A DNA stretch of 49,503 nt from Mesotaenium endlicherianum (Eukaryota > Streptophyta > Zygnematophyceae > Zygnematales > Mesotaeniaceae). The DNA is taken from contig WELA01013853.1 of the NCBI GenBank assembly GCA_009602735.1, positions 34,417-83,919 of the forward strand. The letters run 5' to 3'. A program made the translations under genes and the position numbers. How positions within the stretch are numbered: the stretch's first letter is position 1; each line of letters opens with the position of its first letter. Below are positions 1 through 11,168 of this stretch, one piece after another. The notes below the pieces were generated by a model. The model saw nothing but the letters and a program-made list of their open reading frames with translations. It did no database searches and was not told the DNA's origin.

Positions 1-520
1 GGGGGGGACGAGAGCGGCGGGCTGCACCTGCAAGGACGCGGAGGAGGAGTTGTGGGAGGTGGGGCCGCCGCCCCTGGACTTCTTCCTGCGGAGGTTCAGG
101 AAACTGACGTGCTTCTGCTTCTTCTTGGTACTCATGGAGTCGAGCTCCAGCTGCGGCTCCGTACTCTTGACGCCCCCCCCCCGGGGCTCTCCCGAGCTTG
201 ATTGGTACCCGCTAGAGGTGACTCCTGGGGGCGCAGCGATGGAGCGCTTCCAGGTATCACTGCAGAGGACGCACACAGGGGATGGTGCCTCATATAGCTC
301 GTATGAGTACAGGAGGACAGGCGATGCACGGGCTCGACAGCCGGACACCAAAAGAGCACACTCCCCGCTTTGTGCACGCCATGTGGACAAGACACGCGAC
401 TATATACACACATGCGCACAAAAAATGTGAGGGTTGGAACTTCTGCGTGTGTGTATCCCTCTGAGATTGTGTGCATGTGTACGTGCGTGCGTGTGCGCGC
501 ATGCGTGCATGCCTGCGTGC

Positions 521-579
<59 letters not shown>

Positions 580-1859
580 CGTATGTGTGTCTATGAGAGA
601 GAGAGAGAGAGGGAAAGAGTTGACTAGCACAATCATGGCCGTGCACTTGATGGTCATGGAGAGTCACGAGACGCCAGAGAGCAACAGCAGCAGCCGCCGC
701 CCCTCCAGGCCGCCCTCTTCCTCCACCTCCAAGCTCGGTCCATGATCAATCAGTAGGGTCCAGAAAGACTCGAGACGACTTCTGGCCAGCGAGAGAAGGG
801 GCGGGGGAGGGGGGAGAGCAAGGAGGCAGAAGATGGCATGCGAGCGTGCGCACGCACCTGAAGATGGAATTTGTTTCCGGGGCGCCCCGCAGGGGGACAG
901 GCGGTGCATCCAAGGAGTTTGCCTTCATCATGCGCGCCAGCCCTGCAGTCCGGCTCGGGGACAATGACGCCGCCGCCATTTCGCACGCACGCGCCTCCTC
1001 CTTCTTCTTCAGGCTCGAGAAACGCACCAACGGCTTGCCGCTGCTCCACTCTGCCTCGCCAGGTGGCAGAGCCACGTGGTAGAGAAAGGTCCGCCCAGAT
1101 GAAAGACGCGGCAGCAGCGGCAGTGGCAGCCGCGTGGGTCAGAGGAGGAAGCAGCCACAGCGGTGCACGAGCAGTGGTGGGTGATGATGATGATGATGGC
1201 CCTGGTAGGTTTTCACATTCTGGGCTAGCATCAGGATGTCGCAGAGAGGACAGGAACGGCAAAAGGTTGTTATGCGCACGCGCGCATGCATGTGTAAGAG
1301 TGTGTGCGCGCATGTGTCAGTGTGTGTATGGGTGTGGGTGCGTGTTTCACAAAACATTATTTCAGGACAAATCGCCCCCGAAGAGAATGTGCATCACGAT
1401 GATGACGACGTCGATACCAATTGTAATAATTGAGATGATGATGATGCCAATGCTTAATTAAGCACATCTCCGCGCACACACAGTCTGCTTTGCCATCAGT
1501 AGCAGTGGGGCAAGGAGGGGTGGCTTCTGCAAGAGGGATCTAAGCAAGGCCAAAACTATCTTCTTCCAACAAAACAAGAAGAGCCACAATCAAATCGTCA
1601 CCCACCCAGCAACCCGGCAGAGGTTCAATCCATTCTGGCCGATGCATCATGGAGCAGCACAATGCAGGCAAGGATCAAATCCCCTCCCACCCTTCCCTAC
1701 CCAAGACCCACACACCCACACACGCAAACACACACTAGATTCCTGAAAGAAAAAACGTGTGATGACCCCCTCACCTCTGAGGCGCGGACTGATAATCCTC
1801 TTGGGGCTATCTGCTGGTGAAGATGAGAGTGACGAGTTTCTCAACGGATCCGATGACAT
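1..1859 (-). CDS. Host gene, 5' portion, three exons (partial)
   Basis: I do not recognise the product. Reading the minus strand, an ATG at 1859-1857 (context ACCATGT) opens exon 1 (1859-1775, 28 codons plus 1 nt), ending at CAGAG|GTGAGG. Exon 2 (1050-858) starts after GGCAG at 1051 and ends at TTCAG|GTGCGT. Exon 3 starts at 259 after CTCTGCAG and stays open to the window edge. Phases match at both junctions (1+2 nt, then 2+1 nt), giving at least 179 residues without a stop. An in-frame stop at 1910-1908 precedes the ATG. The protein is Ser/Pro-rich and basic and looks disordered: a KKKEEAR stretch near residue 45 and a polybasic cluster in exon 3 around KKKQKHVSF and LRRKKSR. KHVSF fits the short RVxF docking consensus for protein phosphatase 1, which is weak evidence alone. 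A 10-C homopolymer at 173-182 lies in exon 3. Splice sites are inferred; the phase agreement is the main support. Confidence 0.6.
477..612. repeat. (GT)n microsatellite with (GA)n tail
   Basis: Alternating purine-pyrimidine DNA runs from about 477 to 590, with an uninterrupted GT run at about 525-571 and then GC dinucleotides, followed by GA repeats at about 594-612. It falls inside intron 2 of the host gene. Such tracts are length-polymorphic and can adopt Z-DNA. ORFs across it (poly-Cys/Val or poly-Thr/His) are repeat artefacts. Confidence 0.95.
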
Positions 1860-1994
1860 GGTACCAGCTAGCACGCTTCCGCGATGCCAGCGCAAGTGGA
1901 GAGAGCTCTACCTGACACCTGCTCAATTCGCACCCGCCCAAGCACCCCGCCAAGGTCCAATACCAACAGGGCAAAGATACGGCATGACTTCAGC

Positions 1995-2115
1995 ATGACT
2001 TCCTCGTCGTCATCGCACCCGTCACCATCATCATCGTCGTCATCACCATCATCACCATCACCATCATCATTAGCAGCAGGAGCAGCAGAAGCAGCAGCAC
2101 CGCCGGCGGCGGCGG
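1995..2115. repeat. Trinucleotide-rich tract (CAT/CGT, then GCA/GCG)
   Basis: A degenerate run of CATCAT, CGTCGT and CACCAT triplets (about 2003-2072) is followed by GCAGCA and GGCGGC triplets (about 2073-2115). It lies 5' of the host gene's ATG, so it is in the 5' UTR or promoter. It produces Asp-rich or Ser-rich conceptual ORFs that I do not accept as genes. Confidence 0.85.
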
Positions 2116-4339
2116 CATGGTTGTAGTGACAAGGCGATGGTGGTGTACAACCAGGCAGCACCGAAACCCTAATCAACACCCATGGATGGCCAAAACAATG
2201 CATCTGGCATGTATTCCCTGCTGATACATTGAGTGCATTGGAGAGGAACTGTGAGCCAAACACGGTTATAGCTTCTCTTCTCATCTTCCTCTTCTATGGC
2301 ATGTCGTAGAGAGGACTGTCACCTGTGTTTAATGGCATCACCCCATTCCCCCTCGTCCTCTCCCCATTAAGCACCGACGCTACCCCCCATGCTGGCGGTG
2401 TGGTCTTCCAAGGGCAGCAGGCAGCAGGCAGCAGGCCGCAGACATCAGCAGCAACTCCTGCCCCTTGCTGGCTCCCTAAACCCTCCCTGCTTTCTGCATT
2501 CTATGAGACGCCTGTCTGCTTCTATCTTAGTAGAAGCCTTTCACTCCTTGCATATGACATGCAACACCAAACTCTAATAAAACATGCAGGAGTTTGCCAA
2601 TCCCATGCAGCAACGAACCCTTTACTGCCTACCAGCCTAGGCTGCTCAGCCTGTGATCCCCAGGCTGCCTATGAGCCTGTGAGCCTATGAGCCTACATGG
2701 GCCTACATGACAGGTCAAGAGGCTTGACGTTCTCCAACAGATTCACGACAACTAGCCTACCCCCCAGCGTTTGATGTGGCACAGCGAGCTTATGCAGTCG
2801 AGACAGTCAGCATAATAGTGGAAAAATGACATGGAAAGGACAAGTCAGAGGGCACACGACGTGAGACTTTCACATGCCTGGTCGCTCATCGTAAGGCACT
2901 CACAGTTAAACTCATCATTAAGTGTGCTTCCCTCCCCAAGCATATGCATCTTAAGCTTGCACGGGGTCGCTTCATGCAACACATGGCAGAGATCCGTATG
3001 CCCCTAGCTCAGAGTGAAACTGCACATATGACAAAATGTTGCCCCATAATGTTTCTTACATAAGATGCAGCGAAAGGGATGACAACAGGGGTGCTTAACG
3101 GCAGATTCGAAGATACAACATAGACCACAGCAATTTGTCAACCCAAACCAACCTATTTAGAACCAGTTCACATTCCCAGCATATGCTGTTCGTGGCACAA
3201 AGCCAGACACAGCCAGATGTCGCCTAGGACTAGACATCGACCAATGTAAGCTAAAGCCTAAGACTCAAGCCATCGTGCAGAGACACCATGCTCCAGTCCA
3301 CAAAAGCTGTGCACAAGACATAACGAACAAATGCGTGCCAGTCTATTCAGAAAGTAGAACAAGAACATGTTTCTCTATTGCAGATAATGGTCATACAATC
3401 TGTAAAACGCATCCGAATGAGTTGAAGTCAAGTATGTGCGGAAGAGTAAGCATGTAGAACTATGGACCCATACACGAGAGTGCACGAGTGTGCATGCATG
3501 CGTGTCATGCCCATCACACACACGAAGAGCCAATGACTGCGGAAAGAAAGTAAGCCATCCACTGGAGGGCATCTGCTACATTTCATGACAAAAAGAAGAT
3601 CAGAATGAAGTGATGGAGTGAGACATATTAATCAGATAACTTAGCTAGGCGTCACATGGCAAGGTGTTTAACTCAACCATATGTCTTCAAAACATGAAGC
3701 ACACTCGCTAACTTTGTGGTGAACGCAACCCGACTTTGCCCCCGACCTTATCAACTTATACACCGTTCTTTCATAGACTAAAGTTAGTGTTAAGGGTAAA
3801 ACCGAAAAAAATGACCAGCCATCGGCAAAATACGCAGATTTTTGAATGTCAAATAGCTACTCTCTTCTTCAATCCATGTATTCTCTTGGAAATCCCCTCC
3901 AGTTAGTTTTTCATAACCAAACACAGGAACCTCATGGAGTTGCAGCCCAGCCCAAATAATTACTCATAGGTTGGACCTTCTCTCCGGATACTATGCTCCT
4001 TAGTGAGTAGAAGAGAATATCTCACCTCAAGACCTGCTAGTTACATATCCTTTTCATCCGCCTTGACAGACCTTTGTAAAAAAGTGTTATGTCTTACGCG
4101 AGCTATGATTCACACAAACCATGCTTTAAACTGATTCCACTCTCTGCATCGCTACGCCACTCCAGCTTGCTTGCAAAGCGTCAAATGACCAGCGTAAGTA
4201 TGCCGTTCAAGCTAGAATAAGCTGCCCATGTAGTGAATCTCTTTAGCTAGGCACAATCAGGCACCCCATTCCTCCACACCAGCTACAGGCGAATACAAGA
4301 TCCTAGCGTCGCACCGTAATCGGGGCAAGAGCCGGTTAG

Positions 4340-4665
4340 AGCTATGCGCATGGACCCCTTGGGAATGGCCTGGGAGTGCTTGGGAGCTGCTTGGGAGGTG
4401 CTTGGGAGCACGCTCGGACAGCGGTCAGCCGCAGTGCTCTTCAGAGTCCAGACTTCGACTTCGTCGACTTCCTCCTCGACATGCTTGTTTAAGTGGCAGC
4501 CTGCAGGATATTGAGGCGGAATCGGGAGTCGGGTACACTCGGAAGTGCTCGTAAGTGCTGGGAAGTCGGGACTCGGGTGTCGACTCTCGAGATGGTGTCG
4601 AGTCTCGACTCTCGGATGGGTTGGGAACAATTGAGTGGTCGAAAGTCGAGTCTCTGGTACCTTGT
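4340..4665. repeat. Minisatellite-like block: TGCTTGGGAG units and CGAGTC-rich DNA
   Basis: TGCTTGGGAG occurs three times at an 11-bp period (4377, 4388, 4399) with degenerate flanking copies. Beyond about 4515 the sequence becomes a shuffled array of CGAGTC and GACTCG words, for example GTCGAGTCTCGACTC, which contains short inverted repeats. Confidence 0.7.
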
Positions 4666-5962
4666 AACTTGTAACACGACCAGGTCACGACAAAATCATT
4701 GCCCGGCACAGCGCACGCCCATCTCTGATTTCTGCCGGTAACTGCTAGTTACGACTCGAATACGGCTCGGTGTGTGTCCACGTACGCGTCCCTTTCCTCG
4801 GTAACCCGACAAGATATTGATGCTACTCAGGAGGTGCCTTGAATTGGGTAGAATCTGGTCAAATCATGTCTGTGCTGACATTGTCGAACAGGATCGAGCC
4901 CAATCGAACCGTGTTGAATTGGGAATTCGGACAGAAACAGCTAGTTTCTGAGATCAAGAGCCAATAAGACCGCGCCATGTATACTACATTGTCAAAATAG
5001 GTCTAGCTGTCGACCAAAAACTTCCACTGTAGCGGCATAACGTGGCAAGCACCAAAGTCATCAAAGCTTTTGTAACGTTGGATAACGACAAAGTACGTGG
5101 AAGGCAACCGAGTCCATAACGTCAAGAGCCAATAGGAGGAAATGAAACAGATGGAACACGAATTAGTGGGAACGCGTGATTCGTGACCATACACAATGAT
5201 GTTTGCTGACGCGTGGTGACGACTAATCATCTAGATGCGTTATCAAGTTCACAGACATTCAGTCAAGTGGCCCTGCTGCCTCCGTACCCTTCAACTTTAA
5301 ATTGTCCTTTACATTTTGCAATATATCGAAGAGAACAACTGCTTCCGATTGGACGGCGCAGCACGAGTGGCGCAAGTCACGGCTGCCTCAGGTACGAAAG
5401 GTCAGCACTGACCCACCGTCCAAATTGCTGATGTATGCAAGTCAGCTTTGAAAGTTCAATTCAAGTCACACGCGTTATTGACTCTGAAAGGTGAAGTCCA
5501 ACACTAAGCAATGGGTGGGGTTCCACAGCCAGACCAGCTGCAAAGCTGACTTCGCCAGGATCTGTAAACAGCACATGTCAACAGTTGACAATTTCCAACC
5601 ACACTGACAAAGTAGCTACCTCAGCAAATGCCAAGTCGGCCACGATGAGAAGGCAGGCCAAGTTAGACCATGGCCCATCGACACAGCTGTCACAACGGAG
5701 GTGCCACACCAGGATACATGGTTAGGAAGGCCACATAGGCGTACGCTAACTGAAAGGCGAAGCAGTCACACGCGACCATTACGAGGCTTGCATGCAGGCC
5801 AAGTGACGCAACATATCTTAAGCTAGCACGGGTGATGACTGCAAGGTGAGCATGCGTGCTGATGGACATTAAGACTCAACGATCACGAGAACATACGTGG
5901 TGGCCTATGAATGGCACGAGCCTCGCAGACTTTTCCCTCATTATTTCCTTGCACATTTCTGC

Positions 5963-6047
5963 TAGAAAGCAAGAAGGTAAAGGAGAGAGAGAAAAGAAGG
6001 AAGAAGGAAGAAAGGTGCGAAGGAGAAGGAGAAAGAGACTCTCAAGG
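5963..6047 (+). other. Purine-rich tract before a TGTAAC repeat start
   Basis: About 80 nt of mostly A and G (GGAGAGAGAGAAAAGAAGG and similar) end directly before TGTAACGATCTGAGC at 6048. A polypurine tract followed by TG is how a 3' LTR begins, so this may be the 3' end of an older, unrecognised element rather than a 5' end. Confidence 0.35.
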
Positions 6048-7299
6048 TGTAACGATCTGAGCTTTTTAGGCGTATTTAAAACGTTTTTCTAATTGTCATG
6101 ATTTATTGAGTCGAGGTTGACGTACAAAACCAAGCTCCACATGTGTGAACCATCAACCTAGGAAGAACCATCAACCTAGGAAGATCGACTTTGTATTGAC
6201 TTTACGCATCTGTATATTGACTTTTTCTAGATTTCCAAGTAACCAAAGTGTAGCGCGTCGAAGCACCTTCCGAATGGCACCGATTTCGCGTCGCTTGGTT
6301 AAGTATTGAGCGAGATAGGCGCAGTCTAGTCCGCACCCCCTTTTGGCCCCTAGCGGAATCATACCAAAGGCCAACTTGTGACTCAATGTACCCAAAGGTG
6401 ACATTGTTGGCTATGCGTGACCCTAAAGACCCCTAGCTTTGTGCGCACAAATCCGCGAGCCCCTTAGCCTACATAAGTCTTGCGCTTCCATAGTATAAGT
6501 GCATCATTGGGGTTATTACTTGGTGACTGTACCACCTACTCCTAGAGGAAGCTTCCTCAAGTTCCAAATTCACTTTTGAGGCGCTATCTAGGTAGAATCA
6601 TCCAAGGTAAGCTCCTCCAATGAGAGACACATAGCATATTCTACGCGCTTTGCTTTAATTGGTTTGAGTTATGCTTAGCCTATAGGTGTGCTAGTACATG
6701 CCTTGAACACATTAGTGGACATAGGAGAGCCTCCTAGAGTGACTACATGCATTGGATCCGCCGCATACGACGCCGGGTTTTCAGGATTATAAGTACTAGA
6801 AATGTCCCTAGAGAGACATTTTTATAAAAGTCCCATTATGCCAGTTGTAAGTCACACAATGCTCTATAAAGCTTACACTTTTACCTTTTGTGTTTTCAAG
6901 ACCAGTTAGTCTCTGTCTTGTAAAAAGCAAGCCCTCCAGGCTTCCAATCACTTGAAAAACTTCACAAGTGGTGAGCAAAGTCACAGCTTAAACCCCTGCC
7001 ATATGACTACTCTTCAAGATCATGATGTGCTTCCAATGATCTTTTGGGCCAGACTTTATTAGTTGTTTTCCTACCAGATTTCAGTCTTGAGGTGCTCACT
7101 CTCGAGAGTACACACGCCTTACTTCTAAAAAGAGCTCTCTTTACCTGCAAGCAATTAGAATCTTCAATGTATGCCTACTCGTATTGGACTTTCTTATCAG
7201 CCTTACTACAAAGGGGTTAGTGGAGAAGACACAGACTCCAATCTTAGCATTGTCACTGAACCCTCTGAAGGGAAGCAGCCAGCACTTCTACCTCCTATG
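6048..7299 (+). mobile_element. B-family LTR and leader, upstream partial copy
   Basis: TGTAAC(G/A)ATCTGAGCT starts both this segment (6048) and the next (7300). The following leader, including the landmarks GGAAGCTTCCTC, GGTAAGCTCC and CACAAGTGGTGAGCAAAG, is repeated in the same order at 8775-9750. It ends with a short ORF at 7171 whose N-terminus (MPT..GLSY.PYY) matches the B leader ORF at 9753, then breaks off at the next TGTAAC. Relative to the 7300 copy, about 320 bp are missing after position 6097. I could not fix the LTR/leader boundary or a primer site. Confidence 0.55.
6147..6182 (+). repeat. 18-bp tandem duplication
   Basis: GAACCATCAACCTAGGAA occurs twice head to tail inside the 6048 repeat. 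The matching part of the 8775 copy has a single unit, so this is a local replication slip. Confidence 0.85.
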
Positions 7300-7675
7300 T
7301 GTAACAATCTGAGCTATTTAGGCGTATTTGGGACGTATTCCCACTTACCTAAAATACTCTACGCTGTTGTAACGTTTCTGAAGGTTTTTGCTTTTCTGAG
7401 AATCTTCTCCTCAGTATTCAAAAACAATTTATTACTTAGCCGAAAGGAAATAACGGTATCTTCAAATAAACGATATTGTTGGAGAAAACGGAAATAAATC
7501 TTCGCATACAATTTGTGCAAGTGAGAGTTGCACTCACAATAACTCTTGCAAGGATATATACTTGCACAACGTCAGGCACTGGAGTGTTTCAAGTCACCAC
7601 CTAGGGCACTGGTTCATGTTCAACGAAAACAGTCGAAGGGAGATAACTCGTTCGGCTAAATGCTCGTAATGCGCC
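7300..7675 (+). mobile_element. B-family LTR, 5' part, cut by element C
   Basis: Starts TGTAACAATCTGAGC, homologous to 6048, and continues for 376 bp until the LTR of element C begins at 7676. The remainder of this repeat resumes at about 8775 (CATGACTCATTAGG, homologous to about 6098), so C interrupted it. It contains a 64-codon ORF tail without known motifs. Confidence 0.55.
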
Positions 7676-8179
7676 TGTAGTGATTTGAGTTAGAATATAT
7701 TGGTTTACTTTTAATTTAATATTTTTGAATATATTTGGAGTGGCATTGTGTGGATTCAAGTGTGAATAGGGACTCTACTGACTTGGTTCATTTTCCTTTG
7801 AACCTTCTAAGGCATTTTCGAAGTTAGAGGAAGGACCTAGAAGAACTCCAGGTGGCAAAAGTCAAATGTGCCATTTTTAGGTCAAAAGGACATGTGTATA
7901 TTATTCTAGAAAGAAGTGGCAAGTTTTGGGTTGTGTTGGGTGCCAATACATCAACATGCACCTTCCTAGAAATTACTTATGTAGCAAGTATATAAAAAAG
8001 AGCTAGAATATAGAAATGCATTCTAAAATCACTCTTATACTTGCCAAATTCCAATCATATATTAACTTTCACAAAGCCATCTCTCTTTCAAGAAGCTACC
8101 ACTTGTATTCAAAGATCCTTGTCTTAAATAGATGAAGTATTCTATTTTACTAAGTAATTTCACTATCTGCTTCACTACA
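7676..8179 (+). repeat. LTR of element C
   Basis: TGTAGTGATTTGAG...TTCACTACA, 504 bp, homologous along its whole length to the LTRs of A, D and G but more diverged, for example TTGTGTTGG where the others have GATGTGTTGG in the LTR hairpin. Confidence 0.9.
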
Positions 8180-8192
8180 TTGGTATCGGAGC
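8180..8192 (+). other. Primer-binding site of element C
   Basis: TTGGTATCGGAGC directly abuts the LTR end. It is one base off the GTGGTATCGGAGC seen in A, E and G. Complementarity is to an initiator-type tRNA-Met 3' end. Confidence 0.75.
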
Positions 8193-8216
8193 TAGGCACT
8201 TAGGTAGCACAAGAAG

Positions 8217-8774
8217 ATGGCCAATCCTCAAGACCAACAGCAAGCTTTCAAGGGAAGCACTTCATCTCCAAGAGACCCTCTTCCAACGTCGACCGGAGAG
8301 CACACTCAAGAACATCTGCAACAACAAGAAGCACCACAAGGGAGAGCACCATCAAATCTTGTGGCAGCCGCTGTAGCAAATTTTACCCCACCACAAGGAG
8401 TTCCCGCAAATGAGTGGGCAGCCTTCCTATTGACCGTCCACAACCAAGTGGGCTTGGGCACCTATGAAGCAACCGTGCAAGCGTCAAGAGAAGCTATGGC
8501 TGCCATGGCTGCCCCTATTGCAAGCAGCGCTCAAAATCCAGCCCTGGCTCAAGCACCTCCACAAGAGCCTACGAGAGCAAGGAAACTCATCAAGCCCGGC
8601 AAACCCGACACTTTCAACCCCGGAAAAGCAGCCAACCTGAATTTATAGCTCTCCCAAGTGGAGACGTATCTCGCATTCTTTGAAGTACCCAAGGAGGACT
8701 AAGTTCCCTTTGCCGTTACCTTACTTAGAAGAGCAGCAACATCATGGTGGCGTAACTATCAAGCGGCCATATAT
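8217..8774 (+). pseudogene. gag remnant of element C
   Basis: The first 143 codons align with the N-terminus of the A and G Gag (Gln/Pro-rich, then [11 protein letters not shown] and [15 protein letters not shown]). A Trp codon has become TAG at 8646-8648 and a Tyr codon TAA at about 8700-8702; the similarity ends at about 8774. It has only one copy of the 25-residue [21 protein letters not shown] unit that A and G carry twice. It cannot make a functional Gag. Confidence 0.85.
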
Positions 8775-9752
8775 GTCATGACTCATTAGGTCGGGACCGT
8801 CGCCTCAGCTGAGACACACGAGCGTCGACCATCGCCCTAGAAAGGCCGACTTTGATCTTGCTTCACGCATTCATATGTTGACCTTTGGTAGCATTCCAAA
8901 TCGCTAAAGTGTAGAGCGTCGCGTCATTTTCCAAACGGCATCGGTTGCGCGCCATTTGGTCAACTGTCGTGCGAGATATACGCGATCTAGTCCGCGCGCC
9001 ACCTACCGGCCCTTAGCCATTAGTACACAAATCTGCGAGCTTGATAAAGTACACTTAGCATGTAATAGCATAGTATATGAGCACCATTTGAGCTATAACT
9101 TGGTGACTGCATCACTCATTTCTAGCGGAAGCTTCCTCACGTTTCGGATCTACATTTAAGGTATTATCTAGGTAGCATTGGTCGAGGTAAGCTCCGCCAA
9201 TGAGAGCCATGCATCCGCTTACTTGCACTATATTTGGTTAGTGTGTGTTGTGCTTAGCCAATAGGAGAGCTAGTATGTGCCTGGCCTCCATTTTTGTGGA
9301 CCTAGGAGAGCCTCCTAGGATGACTGTGTGCATTGAATCCGCCGCCTTCAGCGCCGGTTTTGCAGGGAGTATATAGCAGTAGATGCCCTTAGCAAGACAT
9401 ATTTTTAGAAGTCCCATTATGCCAATTGTAAGTCACAGAGATTATCAGTAAACCTTACACTTTTATCTCTTGTGTTTTCAGGACCACTTAGTCTCTCCCA
9501 TGTGAAGAGCAAGCCCTCCTGGCTTCCAGTCACTTAAAGAATTTCACAAGTGGTGAGCAAAGTCACAGCTTAAACCCTGCCATAGGACTACTCCTGAAGA
9601 TTATGATGTGCTTCCAGTGATCTTTTGGGCCAGACTTCATTAGTTGTTTTCCTACCAGATTACAATCTTGAGGTGCTCACTATGGAGAGTACACACTCCC
9701 TTACTATTAAAAAGATCTCTCTTTGCCAGCAAGCAATTAGAGTCTTCAGCGT
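8775..9752 (+). mobile_element. B-family LTR/leader, downstream copy leading into B coding region
   Basis: Homologous to about 6098-7170 in the same order: a GACTTT-rich start, GTGTAG(A/C)GCGTCG, AGGAAGCTTCC, GGTAAGCTCC, a TTGTGTTTTCAG stretch near 9472, CACAAGTGGTGAGCAAAG, then the ORF start at 9753. TTGTGTTTTCAG|G resembles an intron acceptor and GTGAGC nearby a donor, so the leader may be spliced; this is inference. No standard TGGTATC primer site is visible. Confidence 0.5.
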
Positions 9753-9896
9753 ATGCCTACCTACAGTGGGCTATCTTATCATCCTTACTACGAAGGGAAT
9801 AGTGGCGTGGACTTAGACTCAGATCTCAATACTATCACTGATTTCCCTGAGGAGGAGCACCCGGTGGCCCCGCAGCCTACGGCCGTCCACGAGCCA
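9753..9896 (+). CDS. Element B leader ORF, interrupted by element A
   Basis: ATG at 9753 opens 48 codons (MPTYSGLSYHPYYEG...) that run into the left LTR of A. If A and one copy of its target duplication are ignored, three more codons and a TAA follow at 16582-16593, and the frame beyond that TAA is the frame of the gag ATG at 16618. So this is either a short upstream ORF or the former N-terminus of Gag, separated by one stop codon. The homologous ORF at 7171 shows the start is conserved. Function unknown. Confidence 0.5.
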
Positions 9897-10399
9897 TGTA
9901 GTAAAACAGATAGATGAAGTACTTAGTGAAATATAATACTTTATCTATTCAAGACAAGGATCTTTGAACACAAGTGGTAGCTTCTTGAAAGAGAGATGGC
10001 TTCTCGAAAGTTAACATATTTCTGGATTTTGGCAAGTACAATAGTGATTCTCCAATGTCTTTCTATGTTCTAGCTCTTGTTTATATACTTGCTACATAAG
10101 TGATTTCTAGGAAGGTGCATGTTGATGTGTTGGCACCCAACACATCCCAAAACTTGCCACCTCTTTCTAGAATAATGTACACATGTCCTTTTGACCTAAA
10201 AATGGCACATCTGACTTTTGCCACATGGAGTTCTTCTAGGTCTTTCCTCTAACTTCGAAAATGCCTTGGAAGGTTCAAAGGACATGAACCAAGTTACTAG
10301 AGTACCTATTCACACTTGACTCCACACAATACTACTCCAAATATATTTGAAAACATTAAAATATATGCAAACTAATATATAATAACTCAAATCACTACA
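9897..10399 (-). repeat. 3' LTR of element A
   Basis: 503 bp. On the minus strand it starts TGTAGTGATTTGAG and ends in TTTTACTACA, where the partner LTR has TTTCACTACA, so the terminal inverted repeat has decayed slightly. Confidence 0.93.
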
Positions 10400-10411
10400 T
10401 CACCCCCCCGA
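10400..10411 (-). other. Polypurine tract of element A
   Basis: Minus strand ATCGGGGGGGTGA directly before the 3' LTR. It is the expected primer for plus-strand synthesis and is shared with D and G. Confidence 0.85.
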
Positions 10412-11168
10412 TAGAAAAAGCGACGTCTCGGCGCGTCAAGTCAGGTCTTACACATGTGGAGCAAACTAGTCAACAGTTTCAAGTCAGATGCCACACATGT
10501 GAAGAGGACTAGTCAAAGGCGCCAAGTCAGGTGCTACACATGAAAGGTAGACTAGGCAAGGTCGTAGGTGGTGTGACCTTATTGGCTAGCCTACTCCTTA
10601 ATGATAAGAAAAATTGTACAAGATGGCCCAGAATCTGCCACAAATTCAAAAATTCATAGCGGCCATAGAACTGCTCCAATTCTAAAAATTTGAGTGCCAG
10701 ACGGACCGCGTCGGTGAACTCTACCGGGGTACCAAATTTGAGAGCATTCTAAGTTTTGGAGTGTCTTTGAGAGCTGAGAGAGTAGGCACTCCTCCAAATC
10801 TGTGCAGAAACTTCTGAAAATCATAAGTCCTTCTATACTTTTCCAAATGCTGCAAACTGAGTTTCAAACTGGGCGCTGTAAGATGTTCTACCAGAGTCTT
10901 GAGTTTCAGAGCATTCCAAGTTCAGGGGAAGGCACAATGTCAGAAGGCATATTCTGCCCTAACAATGCCAGCAGCCTGACCCCCTTCTACTTAGAGCATC
11001 ATATCTCTCTCACCAGTGCTCCAAATTGAGCAAACTTGGACTCTAAATGACCGGCTACTCATGGACTACAGCCAGGTAAATTTTCAGAATTTATTATGCA
11101 GAGACCTCTCACCAGTAGCAGTTTTAGTTTTCTGTCCAGAAATTGCGAGAAGAGAAGAGTGTCTAATG
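10412..11168 (-). other. Element A 3' untranslated region
   Basis: About 750 bp between the pol stop and the polypurine tract, homologous to the corresponding parts of G (37096-37852) and D. No ORF is conserved between copies. It contains a tandem pair of similar segments near 10420-10560 (CTAGTC.ACA and TCAGGT.CTACACATG words). Confidence 0.7.

Larger units (their letters stand above)
1860..6047. other. Intergenic region, no supportable gene
   Basis: This 4.2-kb stretch has only short ORFs without recognisable motifs on either strand. It should contain the promoter of the divergently placed host gene near 1860-2300. It also holds the trinucleotide tract, short repeats of the type TGAGCCT near 2640-2700, the 11-bp minisatellite at 4377 and a purine-rich tract ending at 6047. 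I see no RNA gene. Confidence 0.6.
7676..8774 (+). mobile_element. Element C: truncated family-R retrotransposon
   Basis: Begins with a 504-bp LTR, followed by primer site, leader and about 560 bp of gag. Similarity to the intact gag stops inside ATATAT at about 8774, where the B-family repeat resumes. Only the 5' end survives; pol and the 3' LTR are gone. No matching target duplication can be assigned because the 3' end is deleted. Confidence 0.8.

Noticed and set aside
290-667. Thr/His-rich or Cys/Val-rich ORFs over the GT repeat
   Set aside because: Pure translation of a dinucleotide repeat that lies in an intron of the host gene.
1868-2284. 138-codon minus-strand ORF with an Asp-rich stretch upstream of the host gene
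   Set aside because: The acidic run is the trinucleotide repeat; no splice arrangement joins it to the exon frame, and an in-frame stop separates it from the ATG at 1859.
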